Below, one piece after another: positions 34,676 through 47,730 of a DNA stretch of 64,000 nucleotides (its first letter is position 1; the number at the start of each line of letters is the position of its first letter). This DNA comes from Hypomesus transpacificus. Lineage: Eukaryota > Chordata > Actinopteri > Osmeriformes > Osmeridae. Made by a program: the position numbers and the translations under genes. The stretch covers positions 10,638,237 to 10,702,236 of the forward strand of contig NC_061082.1 in the NCBI RefSeq assembly GCF_021917145.1. Direction: 5' to 3'. Under the pieces are notes generated by a model. The model searched no databases, had not been told where the DNA came from, and worked only from the letters and a program-made list of their open reading frames with translations.

Positions 34676-35135
34676 TTGACCGGCTGTCAAAAAAAGTTCG
34701 TTTTTAATTTGGTGAGAACCCAACTAATTCCACTTTGCACTGCCCGTAGTAGTCTAAAGCAGTGGTTCTCAACCCTGTCCTCAGGGACCCCCTGTCCTGC
34801 ATGTTTTAGATGTTTCCCTGCTCCAACACACCTGATTCAAATAAAAGGGTCGTTATCTAGCTTTGTAGAAGCCTGGTAACGAACATGCATTTGAATCAGC
34901 TAATGCTGCGGTGTTCTCGGCTAATGCTGTTGTGTTCTCGGCTGATGCTGGTGTTTTCTCGGCTGGTGTTGGTGGTGTGAACCAATGCTGTTGTGTTGTA
35001 AGTAGTAGATTGTTTTTGAAATGTAGCGTTTTTATAAATGTTTCGTTTTTGTTAAGGTCGTTTTTTTGAGTGTTAATGTGGTTGTGTTTTAAACTTTTGT
35101 TTCCTTCGCTAATGTTGCTGTGGTGTGCACCCGTG
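34676..35135 (+). repeat. Dispersed repeat, copy C, interrupted by a hAT-like fragment
   Basis: Landmarks are shared with copy A: GACCGGCTG, AACCCAACTAATTCCACTT, CTAATGCTGCGGTGTTCTC and GTGAACCAATGCTGTTGTG. The site of the big transposon is unoccupied here (GGTGTT at 34910-34915). A fragment beginning CAGTGGTTCTCAACCCTGTC (about 34760-34897) interrupts the copy; it is a common fish hAT MITE arm. Confidence 0.82.
34760..34897 (+). mobile_element. hAT-like MITE fragment
   Basis: It starts CAGTGGTTCTCAACCCTGTC and includes CTGCTCCAACACACCTGATT, both hallmarks of an abundant fish non-autonomous hAT family. The opposite terminal arm is missing or diverged. It sits inside dispersed repeat copy C. 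Confidence 0.7.
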
Positions 35136-38100
35136 GGTCACTGTAAGTTAGTCACTGTCAGCTTCACTTTTTTTCAGAGAAATTTAGCCTAAATTATGCC
35201 TAAATTGGGCAACGGAACACTCAATACAACAAGCAACTTTTTCGGGACCAAGACGAACATTTTGACACCAACACTGTGTTTAAATGCACAAACCCTAACC
35301 CCAAAATGTTAAGGGGGGAAATACTAATATATTAGAAAAATGTACAGTAGCAATATGAGAGAATATATGTTGTGGTGTTTTGCCAAAGCAGACCCAATTA
35401 TTAACTGCGTTTCACTGTTCGTAACTAACAGCGAAAAGGGGCCGAACCGGAAGTTGGATGTCTTCCCTTGCCCGAATTGCTCGATGGCTTTATAGACAAA
35501 CAATAGCATACTTCAACTGAATTGGAAATAATAATTGGTCCCTTTAGCCAATTACAAGCAGTGGATACCCATTAGATTTAAAGTATTTTCAATTACAAAG
35601 ATAACATCTGCAAAGGCTGCAAGACGTCAGGAGACCAATCACCGTCCCTGCATAAAATCAGGTATCAGTAACGTACGCTTCTAGCGTTAGCTAGCTAGCT
35701 AACTAGTTAGCTTGGAGTTGGTCTATTTGCTCTATTTGAACAGTAAGTACTATGGGAGTGCAAATAGCTAGAGTTATCTAACTAAGCAATAAATAATACA
35801 TGTGACGTGGTTAGCACAAGTTAGTGTCTTGCTGTGCACTGTATCAGCTAAATAGACCTCATTAACACAGCCCTAAATAACACACACAAATGTTGAATCC
35901 GCGGAGCTTGCTAAATAACGTTATTCAACTAACTTCATCTAGACTCGAGCGAGTGAAGTGTACAATATTGTCTGTGGCATTAATTTATGACAACACATGA
36001 ATAGTCATACAACGACAGTGGGTTCCAGACCAAAAAATATTCAGTCAATCGCTCTGTGTTATTCTCGGAAAATTGCCGGGATTTATAGCCAGTTAAACAA
36101 GCGTGCTTTAATTGCTGACTGCTTCGTAACTTTTTCAGAAAGTTGATTACCTTCCTAGCTAAGAATGTTGATGTTCATTTCATAGACATCAGTTATGAAT
36201 GCATGCACATGTCTGTTATGTAGCTCACTGTCTCTAGTATGTCAGTTCACAGTAGTTCGTTGCTTCAATTCTTAGCCCCGTAATAGGCAACAGCGTAGTT
36301 TTATCAACAGGGATATTGCACTTCAGAAAACGAATAACTAGTAAGCTACACCCAACTGTTCATAATGCGTAGGTAATATGAAATACTATTTGCTATCCTT
36401 AGAATTGTTGCTAGTGTAGCCAAGGCAGGGGCATTGGTAGCAAGCCAGCCAGCCAGCAGTTAGCTATGACACAGCGTGTCCCCCGTTTCTAGCGCAGTCC
36501 GCATGCGTAACGTGTCATACCATTTTGGGGTTACTTCAGTTCAATTGAATCTTAGTAAATGTAAGTTCTTTAGAATATCATATTTAAATTGGTTAAAGTT
36601 GGATGTTATCATAGCATTTGAAAACGAGTCTTGGCATTACATGAAAGTGAAAAATACACTTTTCACGTCTGTGACCTTAGAATAAATCTGAATCTCGTTC
36701 CAGAATTGTCTGCATTGTTTTTAGTTTGCAAGCGATTGAGAATCCCGGTCAGGTCTGTGCCTGTTATGGTCAGTACTATAATAGGTCTGCGTAGAAGTAC
36801 AGAGACAGCAGCACGGTATCTAGAGAACTGTAGCATCATGGTAAGATCTGGTGACTGAGGGGCTTAGAAGGGCTAGATTGTGGACATTGTGATCCCATTA
36901 TCTTCTGGAGGTGAGTGTTGGGGGATGTCATTGCTGCTGCACTGTCCTTGGAGAGGAATTGGAAAGCAGGGTGAAAGTGAGAGCTACTCATTGTTTATGC
37001 AACAAACAGTAGGCCCTTAAGGGCCCCACGCACCTGGCAACAGGGTTTGCATTGCCCACACCAGCAGCGCTGGAGAGGAGAAGCATAGGCAGCCTATTGT
37101 GAGGTGCATGCTGTTTTCACCCCCACCGATGAACCATGTGAAACACTGGCTTCCTGCTGTGGGGGTTCATGGGGCTCTCCTCCTTGGTATCTATGAATTG
37201 TAGACATACATATTTCCTGTTAATGCAGTAATGCAATACCAAACAGCACTCTTATCTGTTAAGTTCATAATTGTTTAGTGAGCTATTGGATTCAGGCTAC
37301 TTCTGAACTTGTGCACAGCATGCTTTATACGTAAGGGCTATTCACAATACTCTTGGTTTCGCGCACACACAGATTTAGGTCTGACTGTGACAGATATAAG
37401 GCTTATTTCAAGGCTCCTCCTCCATCTTGTTCTGCGCTCAGTCTTTTTGAAAAGCTTTGAAACATCAGCTCGGTGCACATAGAGCCGTTATCACCACAGC
37501 ATAGCTATGTCCGCATATTTAAACACTCCCTCCTTGTCAAAGAGCTGTACAAGGGTTTCCAACCTATACAGGGCTGGCTTCTTCATCACCCCTTTTTGTC
37601 CCATTCTCTTTCTCCACCAGCATTCCCTTTCTGCTGACGGCAGTGAGTAGTGCCTCTGGATCCTTGAGCAGTATCTGTCATCTAAGCCTTCAGAACCAGG
37701 GCTACACCAGGGGTCCACAGGGAGCCTGCAATAGCAGAGAGGCTAACTGCAGAACTATAAGCTAACTAAGCCCATCCCATTAGTGTGTTTTGGTAAAGGC
37801 TATGGATGGATGAATCTCTCTGCTGGGTTACGCAAACCCATTGACCTGCTCAATGAACAATCGGGCAATCAGGCTATGGCTATTAGTGGACTACGTATGC
37901 TGGTATGAGCATTGTTACCGCTGCTTGTAGGATGGTTCATCCTTGGAATGTGAATGACCTTCGTTGTCCAACCATCACATTGGATTCTCATCTCCTCCCA
38001 GATTGAGCTTTTGGGCCTAACAGGGATGCTGTAGGGTTGTTCTCTGGTTTAGGACCATTGACCTTTAGCTTCACATTAGTGTTAGCCTGACAAGTTTATT

Positions 38101-39051
38101 TTGCGCGCTTTCCTTCTATTTGAGACATTTTTTTTACTCTGGTCTTCCAACCGAGAGGTTCTGTGAGCGTTACTACTACAAGCCTGTTTTTTGTACTCTT
38201 CTTGCACTCTGCCATGTTAAGGATATATCATTTTTTGTGGTTGGTTGTTTAATTGGTGTTGTGGTTGCATGAAATCAAAGCTCTGTTTTACCTATCTGGC
38301 GTCCTCAACTGAGGAGAAAAACAAAGCACAACAAGGGATGGTCTAATGGAGAGAACCCCTGCAGATTAGCCAAGTAAACCATTTAGCCTAGCTTTGAGGT
38401 CATCGCTCCTGCCTTCGTTTGAATGACACAAAGAGGTGGCCAATGGCCAGGACCAACACATGGGCAACTTTTTGCTTAGCAACTCCGCCATGATAACTCC
38501 ACCCTTTTCCAGGAGGGACTGGTCCTCTTCCTTACCTTGATAAAAATAGGAAGTGATTTATCCAGGGTGCCTGTAGCTCACTAATCAGCGCTAATCTAAT
38601 CCACAGCAGATTAGAGCTGGGGCAGGCATGTAAAATACTGCCTACATGTACATCTTTTCTTACCTGCCTTCCTTAGGCGAGTCTCTGTCTATGTAGCACT
38701 CATTACCTCTTTCCTATGTGGATCTGACCTGGAGTGGATAGGCGAAAGTGTAATTTCTGGGGTCTTCTTTATCGGACTCCTCTGGGACTTTTCGAGAACT
38801 GGGACATCTGGGGATCCCAATCTGCTGTGCGCTGACCGGACAGTTCTGGTGGACACTCCTCCTTCACCAGTGAGATCTGGTTGTGTTCTTGCTGGCATCA
38901 TCGAAATCTCCCCCAGTTCCTTCAGTTGGATTATAATGGCTGCTCAGCAGGACAAGCTGTGACGAACCGTTGTCCTCCACACCCCTTCGATTTGAGATTT
39001 TAAGTTTTATATTTTGTGTGTGTTTCGGTTGGAACACTTGATAAAGCCAAG
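35136..39051. other. Upstream region of agpat3, no coding exon recognised
   Basis: No conserved protein segment is visible. An ETS-like site ACCGGAAGT at about 35448 and a moderately GC-rich patch near 35440-35700 could be promoter material. The exon that contains the small ORF (ATG 39052) must begin somewhere left of 39052; its start cannot be fixed from sequence. Short frames such as 37491-37718 (minus) lack similarity. Confidence 0.4.
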
Positions 39052-42000
39052 ATGCTGAATCAAAGCGCGGTGATGATCTTCACTGGGATCTGTGGGGCGT
39101 TGGTGGTCATGGCCATGGCCTACTACGTCTACTGGTAAGGACAAACCTGGGGGTAGGGAGGTGGGTTATGGTCACAGGTCAGGTGGGTACTGATGGCTTT
39201 AGAAGGTTTCTGGCTCTCGATGGCTGATGAGTTCTGGAGCTAATAAATGAAATGTCATGAGTTTGCATTTAGCAAATTGACTGTCCAGTCAGTCTCTTTT
39301 GGTCTCATTTTGTTACAAATGGAATTGAGTGTAGTATATTTATTTATTTATAAATACATTTTTATTTATAAATACATACATTTTTAGTTTATAGTTTTTT
39401 GCTATTGCAGACCAGACATAAATCTGGTCTTTGTTAGGGATTGTTGTGTTGGCTTGGAAATTACAAGGCTCAATCCAACACCTGAGAACTTGCTCCTGAT
39501 ATGCCAGAGAGAAGAGACAGCTGTTGTCTCTTGTAAGCTGCTTTAACCCAGTGTCTAATCCGGCCTTCGAGCTGCACTGTGCCACAGGCAGCCTTTCACT
39601 CTCTCTGCATCCAGGTACTCGTTTCCACAACCGGCCCTTTGCTTACAAGAATCCCCACAGAAGTTAGCTTTGCCATGACAATATGTGATGCTCTGAGACT
39701 TTGGAGAGTCACACAGGTGCAATAAAGAAACACCCTTTGTTCTCGGGTTGCTTTTTGAGAAATGTGCCTCTCTGAGGCCTGGAGAGGCTGGTGAGGGAAA
39801 GTGAGGAACTTGATTGAGAAATAAGTCATGTGACTGAGTGCGTGGCATGACCTCTGAATATGCAATGAGTTTGGGGGCCCAAGGATCAAGTGAGGGGCTT
39901 ACTGGCTTTGCAGCTTTGTTTTGGCTGTGATGTTGGGCAATCTGAACACTTGACAGATGGAATGAGTTTGCACTTTGTTCACCCCATGTTGGCCCCAGGT
40001 GGAGCACTGCGCACACACACACACACACACGTTCTCTTACAGTTTTAAGCTACAGCAGTTTAAAAGGTCTCTTGTACAATACAGCACCTACTCTGACCCT
40101 GATACAATGTCTCACATCTGGATACCATGGGTACTCAGACCATCATTCTATTTTTTGGTGGGAAGTTATTTTTTTTCCAGGCTCCCACGTGATTCAAGTG
40201 TTCATTAAATAAATTGATTTTTTTCCTTCCAACCTCCACTTCACTGACTGCACAAATGCACACGCACACCTTTAATTTTTTTTATCGTCGGGTCTTGGGA
40301 AATAAAATTGATCTGTTGGCCAATGAGCATGTCATGGTTGCAACTTCCTTGTTTGGCTCTTTAGACATAATGTCAATGTTGGGTCTAACCAGACCAAAGA
40401 GCTTGAACCTTCACTTGACCGGTCAATCTTGGATGTGTATAGGTAGCTATTAGTTGATTATTGAACCCCTAAACAGATCATTTAATCAAACTGTAAGAAC
40501 TGAAGCAAGACTGGAATGGGAGGGTGAGTTATTTTGTATTAGGACTCTCTCCACTCTCTCTGTGCTCTGAAAGGAATTTGGGAGCGTGTGTGTGAGCATA
40601 AATGCCCTCCCCAGTGATGTGTGTGGCGGCAAGCCCGGCCGGGGGGAGAAGAGGTTGTTAGGGTGTCCCACAGCAGGAGGCATCCCTGGAGAAGCTGCAA
40701 TCATTCTGGGAGGATACGGGTGCACACATGTACACACTCTTTCCCGCGCACACTTTCATTCTTTCTCCCTCAGACGCACACATTGGTAAATCTGTTCATC
40801 TAGTTAAAATGAATACACTTTTCACTAGACTATTGGCTTGTAGCAACTAAGCTCCACTCTCACAATGTGTATCTTGAGGTATGTGGTGTGAAACAGCAAA
40901 GTTGATTGCCTAATTGTCTAGGCACGAGATTGTACTCGTTTCTTATTGCAAGCCAATGCAGGTTTCTTTGATATTGAGTACGTTTTGGGGGAAGGGCCCG
41001 AGTGATTGCAAAAGAGTGCAGGAGGATATGAAGCCTGTCCTTGACTAACTTGTATGTAGGGCAAAGGTTAGAGAAGGGCTGCGCGATTCCAAGGAATCTG
41101 GAGTGCCACAGTTATCTCTAAAGCAGACTCTCAACCAGGCTGGAAAGGGTTAAGTGTTCTCTTCCATCCTTCTCTGCTGGTCTGTTTGTCCTTGACCAGA
41201 GATGCCACAGTTGGTCTTATCTATCCTGTGGATGGTTAAGTCTTGTTGAAGAAAAGGCTTCTCTCTGAAGGTTGGGCTTGTCTCTAGATCCAGGTGATCT
41301 GTGTTTTGCAACGTTGGTGCACAGCTGGGAAGACATGGTTGGACCCTAAGGCTCTATTCTGTGACGTTCGTAGCTAAGCACACACGTCTACACAACCCAA
41401 CAGACATCCCACCCCCCAACACACGCATGGTTTTGACCTCTCCAAGATGCACAACACAAGACATTGTTGAGAATGTCCCATCTGAGTAAGACAGTCATCT
41501 GGTCAGCTTTTGTAATGCTGTCTATGTGGGTCAAAGGACTCTAGGCAGCAACACACACACACCCTGTCACACTCAGACACTGCATGACGTTTTGTCTGTC
41601 TCCTGCCTGTCTCTGGCAAGCCTGCTATTGGACGACACCGTGGGAGCAGGGTTGTTCTGCGAGAACAGAACGTTGACTTCTACTCTCATAGGAGCTCTGA
41701 GTTCCCTCAGCTCTAAGGCGACGCCAGACGCCAGCAGAGGATCCAGATCAGAGACTCATCACCCTAGAGACGGTAGTTAAGAGACAGCAGTGAAGGTGGA
41801 GGAACATGGCCAGTAGGGAAGATCAACCAGGGATGTTCATGTTGCTGGATGGTTGGGTGTGAATGCAGTTGATGGGAAGGCTAAGTGATGGTGGTGACTG
41901 TGATGGAGGGGTTCCTTCAGGAGGGGGCCTCTTTGTGAGCATGCAGTGTCAGTTTGAGGGCTTTGACTCAGCGTTCTGGATGACTTATGTCATGGAGATG

Positions 42001-42399
42001 CACAGTCGTCTCACTCCTTTTCTCCCATGCTCTGTCATTAGCTCACTTCTGTTTAGACAGAAAGAAGTGTGCAGTTCAGGTCTGATGCTCAGTAGATGTG
42101 GCACTCAAGAAGTCTCAACTACTGGTTCTGTTTCAGGACGCTCGACACTCCGTCTAGGATGAGTTCATGGATGACCTTTCTGTGCTTCTCTGGTCTGCTA
42201 GGTTAGGGTGTGGAAGACTTGGTGGGAGGGGAGGAGGAGTGAATCGGCCTGTGTTCCTCTCTGGTCTCTGCTAAGCTAGAGAGGGGAATGCTTACTGTAG
42301 TCATCAAATAATCAAGTCATGTTTCTTTGCTTCGACTCCCCCCTCCCCCCCTCCAGGTCCGTGATACTGAGCGAGGGGCCGTGCAAGCGGGGCTTGTAA
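39052..42399 (+). CDS. Two-exon small ORF for a 41-residue single-pass membrane peptide upstream of agpat3
   Basis: ATG at 39052 has a good context (GCCAAGATGC, A at -3). The frame runs to a strong donor (39134, TACTG/GTAAGG) and continues from an acceptor at 42356 (CCCTCCAG) to TAA at 42397-42399: 83 + 43 nt = 42 codons. Residues 1-8 are polar, residues about 7-30 form one hydrophobic helix (MIFTGICGALVVMAMAYYVYW), and the tail, SVILSEGPCKRGL, is short and basic/polar. The second exon has its own donor at 42414, and agpat3 begins in the next exon at 42672. The peptide could be a translated upstream ORF of the agpat3 mRNA or an independent small gene. I recognise no named family. The open, correctly phased splice and the clean membrane helix support reality; conservation is untested. 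Confidence 0.55.
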
Positions 42400-42671
42400 A
42401 AGGAACTCACCGTGGTAAGGAACCGAGACTCGTGCTCTCCCGACTCCCACATGTTCTGCAGAACCCTGGCCACAACCTTTTTAGTGTCCTTTTCACATCC
42501 ACCTTCATCCTGCTGCCATTGTTTCACAACAACACATCCATCTTATTCCCCAAAACTCTCCTTATCTTTTAATGCCTCCCCCCTCTCCCTCCATCCCTCC
42601 TACCCCCAGGTCGGTCGTAGTGTGTGTGTGTAGAGTGGAGCCTAGCTGGGCTCTCCAGGCTCCTGACAGAC

Positions 42672-45600
42672 ATGGGGCTGATGGGCTATATCAAGACCCT
42701 GTTCGTCCTGCAGCTGCTCATGGGCTTTGTGTTCGTGGTCAGCGGCCTCATCATCAACTTCATCCAGCTGTGCACCTGCCTGCTCTGGCCCTTTAACAAA
42801 CAGCTGTACCGCAGGATCAACTGTCGGCTCTCCTACTCTCTCTGGAGCCGTGAGTCACTGCATTCCTCCTGTGTGTGTGTGTGTGCTTATAGTTTGTGTA
42901 ACTAGCATCATGTTGCTCCCATGTCTGCTTGATGGGGTGTGATGTCTACCTTTTTGAGTGGTGTATGTAGTGTTGAGGGTGGGTGGGTGTGTGTGTGTGT
43001 GTAGCTTTTACAGTGTGTTGGTCCTACGTCTGCTAGCGTGTGATAGTTTGTGTGTGTGGTTGTCGTGCTGCAGAGCTGGTGATGCTTCTGGAATGGTGGT
43101 CAGGGACAGAGTGCACCCTCTACACAGACCAGGCCACGGTGGACATGTTTGGCAAGGAGCATGTCATCGTCATCCTCAACCACAACTACGAGATCGACTT
43201 CCTGTGTGGCTGGACCATGTGTGAACGACATGGAGTACTGGGGGTGAGTGTCCTCACTCCCTTCCCTGCTCCCTGTTTCTGTCTCTCTCTCTCTCTCTGT
43301 CCCCCCCCTCTATGCATCTCTCTCACTCTCTTTCTCTCTTTCTGACTGTCCCTTTGTGTAGATCTACAGGAATGAAAAGCAAGGCTGTCTGTATCTCATG
43401 CCCTCTTGTTGTTTATTAAGCCGCAGTTGTTTTGTTTACCCAGAGTTCCAAGGTGCTGGCCAAACACGAGCTGCTGAAGGTGCCACTGATTGGCTGGACC
43501 TGGTACTTCCTGGAGATAGTCTTCTGCAAGAGGAAGTGGGAGGATGACAGGGACACCATCTTCAGCGCACTCAACAGACTCAAAGATTACCCTGAGTTTA
43601 TGTGGGTAGGTATGGCCCTTGGTGTGTGTACTCCTTGTTGAACCACTTGTCCACCTGCGAGCCATTTCATAATTCAAAGTCAGTGTTTTCCCACAGATTA
43701 GAAAGCAATTTGTGGCGGGGGGTAGGGTTTGTTTCATGTCAGCCCGGGGTGGGGGGGACTTCAAAATAATTCCTTCGTTAATAATTAGTTACACAGAACT
43801 TTATTATATTACTCTGAAATGAATCACACCTTCACAAAATCAACAACAACAAACAAACAATTTCTGCATATACAGGTAGCAACGCTAGTGCTAAATAACT
43901 ATTTAAATGGTCGGCTCCCTGAGGCCAGGTAAGTAGGGCTCCTGAGACTGCTCACCAAAAGAACGAAGGGGAACCCGCTTGTCTGGCAGATTAAGACATG
44001 TCCGTAGGTACCTAACGAAAAGTAGCCTCAACTTTCCTTGACCTTTAGTTACTGTACTAGTAGTTCTGAAAGCTTGTCTGTCTTACTAGAACGAGTAACT
44101 AACGAGTGCTGAAGTTGTGACTGTGTGTGTATGTGTGAGTGACAGGAAAGGAAATGCAGATGAACGAATACGCTGCGTGTTTTAGCCTAAATAGTGTTAA
44201 AACATTTTTTTTTACGAAACGCAATATGTGGAGGCCGATTCTGTGGCCCATAACCAAGTTTTAGTGAAGTCCAACCACAGACATAAATCATACGGCTGTG
44301 ATATTTTGACATTGAGAGACTTTTTTTTGGTCCGAACTCCTGGTACTTAATGTAGTTCTGGCCTTGGCTGTAGGTGGCGTCCTGTCTCCAGGATGAAAGT
44401 AGATCAGTGTGACGTTGGCCATGGTCCTAATGGCATGTGCTAATGCAGTCGAGAAGCACATGCTGTGCCCCCACCAGACGTTTCCTCCACGTGAGGCTTT
44501 ACAGGCCTGGGTGAGATTTAGAACCATCTAGAAGTCTGATCTGATAAGCCTGCTGCTGGAAACTCCAGTCACTGAACAAGACACCTCCTAAACACTGGCC
44601 TGGGTTAACTTGCAACCAAAAACAATAATCAGAAATGAGAGGATTCGTTAGCAAAGGGCTGTGTCAGGATGGGAAGGCGTTTGATATGAAAATAGTTCCA
44701 TCTAGTTTAAGGTTGCAGCATGCCCACCTGATCTGTATTCAACCTAGAAAAGCTGTGGAGGAGGATGGTACTACAGGAAAAAGGTCACCCCAGCCCTGTG
44801 TGTTTCTATGTGTGTTCTGTGCATGTTTGTGTCCCAATCTAAAAGTTCACCACCTTCTCCACCTGTGTAGTTCCTGCTGTACTGTGAAGGGACCCGCTTC
44901 ACAGAGAAGAAGCACCAGATCAGTATGCAAGTGGCAGAGAGCAAAGGCCTGCCTAAACTCAAGTACCACCTCCTACCCAGAACCAAGGGTTTTACCACCA
45001 CCCTGTCCTGCCTGAAGGGCACTGGTGAGGGAGACATGCTTACACACACGCTCTCACACACACACACACACACACACTCAAACTAGCACAAATAAACATG
45101 CCCTCTATCCGTCTCACACATAAGCTGTTCTATAACTAGTCTGATTAGATCTCTCTTTCTCTCCTCTCATCCTCTCTGTCTCATCCCCCCCCGTTTCAGT
45201 AACGGCCGTGTACGATGTGACCCTGAACTTCAAAGACAAGAAGAACCCTACTCTGCTGGGCATTGTCAACGGCAAGAAGTACAGGGCAGACATGAGTGTC
45301 AGGTGGGTTCCCAAATGAAGCTCGTTCACTGGGACATGATGCCTGGTGGCTTTACTGGGGCGGTATCGCCAGGCTGATGGAAGAGCTGAGACAGGTCCCC
45401 GAGTCACGTGTTAGGAACCTCTTGGCATCTCTCCAAAGCTCGTTGGACCTGAACAATGAGCGAGAGAGCGAGCGGACCTTCCTCAACCTGGCTGGAAGGC
45501 TGCCCAACACTTTACAGCCATGAGATGATAACTGGTCTTGACTGCTGGGCTGTTCATCTCTCCGCCTGTAGTGGAGAAGGACCGTGGGAGGGAGAGAGGA

Positions 45601-47730
45601 GTGATGGAGGGAGAATTGGGGAAAGGGAGGGTGGGTAAAGAGAAAAGGATATGGATTGTTGATGGTTTTAAATCTATATGACTTGCCCTTGAGAATGTAA
45701 TCGCACAAACGCACCGCCAACCTTCAGACATAAGCCATGGTTTTAGATTTGAAAGAAAATTCGGAGATTTCTGTTGGAGCTTCATTAAGGACACTTGATA
45801 TGTTTAGAGACCCACAAAGTTTGTCAGAAATCCAGCTCTTGTCCAAAGGTTTGATGGGAAATTCAATGATACAGCAACAGCTATTCCACAGTAACAACAC
45901 TGACACAACTCCTGTATTATACTGTACTAAATCCCTGCTTGCTACTTTCGGGGCTGAGCCCACAGACTTTAAATGGGCCAGATGCAAATATGAGTCAGCG
46001 CCTGCCCCCAGGTGGTCAGACCATGTTGAAGCAGCTTCTCCCCCATCCAATCCTGCATGGAGCTTACGTTTTCTCCCTCGGCCAACAGGCGCTTCCCTGT
46101 GGAGGAGATCCCCTCGGATGAGAAGGAGTGTGCTAACTGGCTTCACAAGCTATACCAGGAGAAGGTGAGACCAGGAACCTTCTCTAAAGATTCTAAATCT
46201 ACAAATTAGGTTGTGTTTTTTTCATTGTGTATAGGCTGAGACTGTTTCTGTGGAAATCCTCTACTAATGTGTGTGTGTGTGTGTGCCTCTCTCCCTCCTT
46301 TCCAGGATGCACTGCAGGAGCACTACCATAAGGAGGGCTGTTTCCCAGGCCCCACAGTCACCTCCGCTCGCCGTCCGTGGACGCTGCTCAACTTCCTTTT
46401 CTGGGCCACGTTGCTACTCTCGCCCCTCATCAACTTTGCCTGCGGTGTGGCGGTCAGCGGCTCGCCACTCCTCATCATCGGCTTTCTCCTTTTCCTCATC
46501 GTAGGTGGGTACATGCAACCCACCATTACGAGTTCTTTTCAGCTGCCTGCGCACACACACATCCCTACACCCTTCCCAGTCTCACCTCCTTCCACCCTCC
46601 CTGCAACCTGGAAAAATAAATTGCCAATTGTCTTCCTTCTGGGAAATTTTACTTCACTTTGCAGCTGACCTGGGCACTTTTCCCCCTGATTTAGTAACAG
46701 AAACTGCTGATATGCGTTGTCCAGGGGTCCGTTCTTCGTACGTCGCTTATTCCAGGATCAAACGACACATCCAAGATGACATCGTCTTGCTAATCATAAT
46801 ATTTGCGTGTTAATGCATTGGTTTAAAAGGTGGTATGTAGCTGCTCACCATGGCCAAAAAGAGCCCCATTGTTTTCCGCAACAGAGCCAAACGGAGCAAG
46901 AGCTTGCTCGAAGGTTACTCCAAATTTGAAGATCTAGTCAGAACGCCAGGGAACACCTCAGTCTGCAAAATCCAGGAAAGAGGGCTGGCAAAAAGTAGCA
47001 GACAAATTTAAATGTGTAGTTGTGACCACATTAGATGTTTTATTGATTATTACATTAGGCCATGTTTTTGTATTTTAATAATTACTTTGTTTATCATCTT
47101 TAATGTCATATAATTTAACGTGGTTCCAACAAATTAATGTGAATGACACCCTCTTGAGAGAACCAATATTTCTCCAAAAGTATAGTAGCCTATCGCACTG
47201 TGCTAAAGGATCGGTCTATCACGCAATGCACGATTAATTCGGGTTCATGTTAAATTCTGCTAATTATCCTTGCACCTTTCGCGACAGGTTGTTGTCGTAA
47301 AAATGGACAAGACATGGCTGTGACAGACTTCCTGTATCACCTCTGCTTATGAAGCCGCAATCAAATCTTGTTTACATCAAATAAGCCTGCTCCCGAGCTG
47401 GTTTAAGATAAGACTTGTTGCTATGACAGCAAGTCCAGAATGAGCGTCAAAGAACCGAACAATCCAAAATCACGACATCCGTTATCAATAATCAAATCCA
47501 TCTAACTGAGTTAGCGACGTACGAAGAACGGGTCCCTGGGCAGGTGTAAGAAATTTGTTTTTATTTTACCCTCCAGAAGGCCTGCCTGGATGGGAAGCCT
47601 CGCTCGTCTCACTGTTTGTTCTGTTTGGTCCCCCGCAGCCTCCGTGGCCATCCGCCGCCTGATTGGTGTGACCGAGGTGAAGAAGACAGGCTCCAGCTAC
47701 GGCGACCAGGAGGCCAAGAAACAAAACTAG
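42672..47730 (+). CDS. agpat3: 1-acylglycerol-3-phosphate O-acyltransferase 3, complete coding region
   Basis: This ER/Golgi/nuclear-envelope enzyme acylates lysophosphatidic acid to phosphatidic acid. Coding exons are 42672-42849, 43074-43243, 43444-43605, 44871-45024, 45200-45302, 46089-46164, 46306-46504 and 47639-47730. All phases agree, giving 377 residues (human 376). The catalytic HX4D motif is His96-Asp101 in ILNHNYEIDF, and the acceptor-binding block is EGTR at 176-179. A membrane segment lies near residues 10-37, and two hydrophobic segments follow RRPWTLLNFLFWATLLL near the C-terminus. The tail is GSSYGDQEAKKQN. The start codon matches family N-termini (MGL...KT.FVL). Upstream untranslated exons include the one carrying the small ORF. 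The 3' untranslated region probably extends several kilobases past 47730. Confidence 0.97.
46723..47535. mobile_element. Harbinger-like non-autonomous DNA transposon in the last agpat3 intron
   Basis: The left end is AGGGGTCCGTTCTTCGTACG, continuing TCGCT; the reverse complement of the right end is AGGGACCCGTTCTTCGTACG, continuing TCGCT. The first 25 bp differ at only two positions. Inside, 46850-47010 translates as RAKRSKSLLEGYSKFEDLV ... KIQERG, which resembles the N-terminal Myb/SANT-like domain of Harbinger accessory proteins. It would be the remnant of a deleted autonomous element. No clean 3-bp duplication was identified. Confidence 0.75.
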
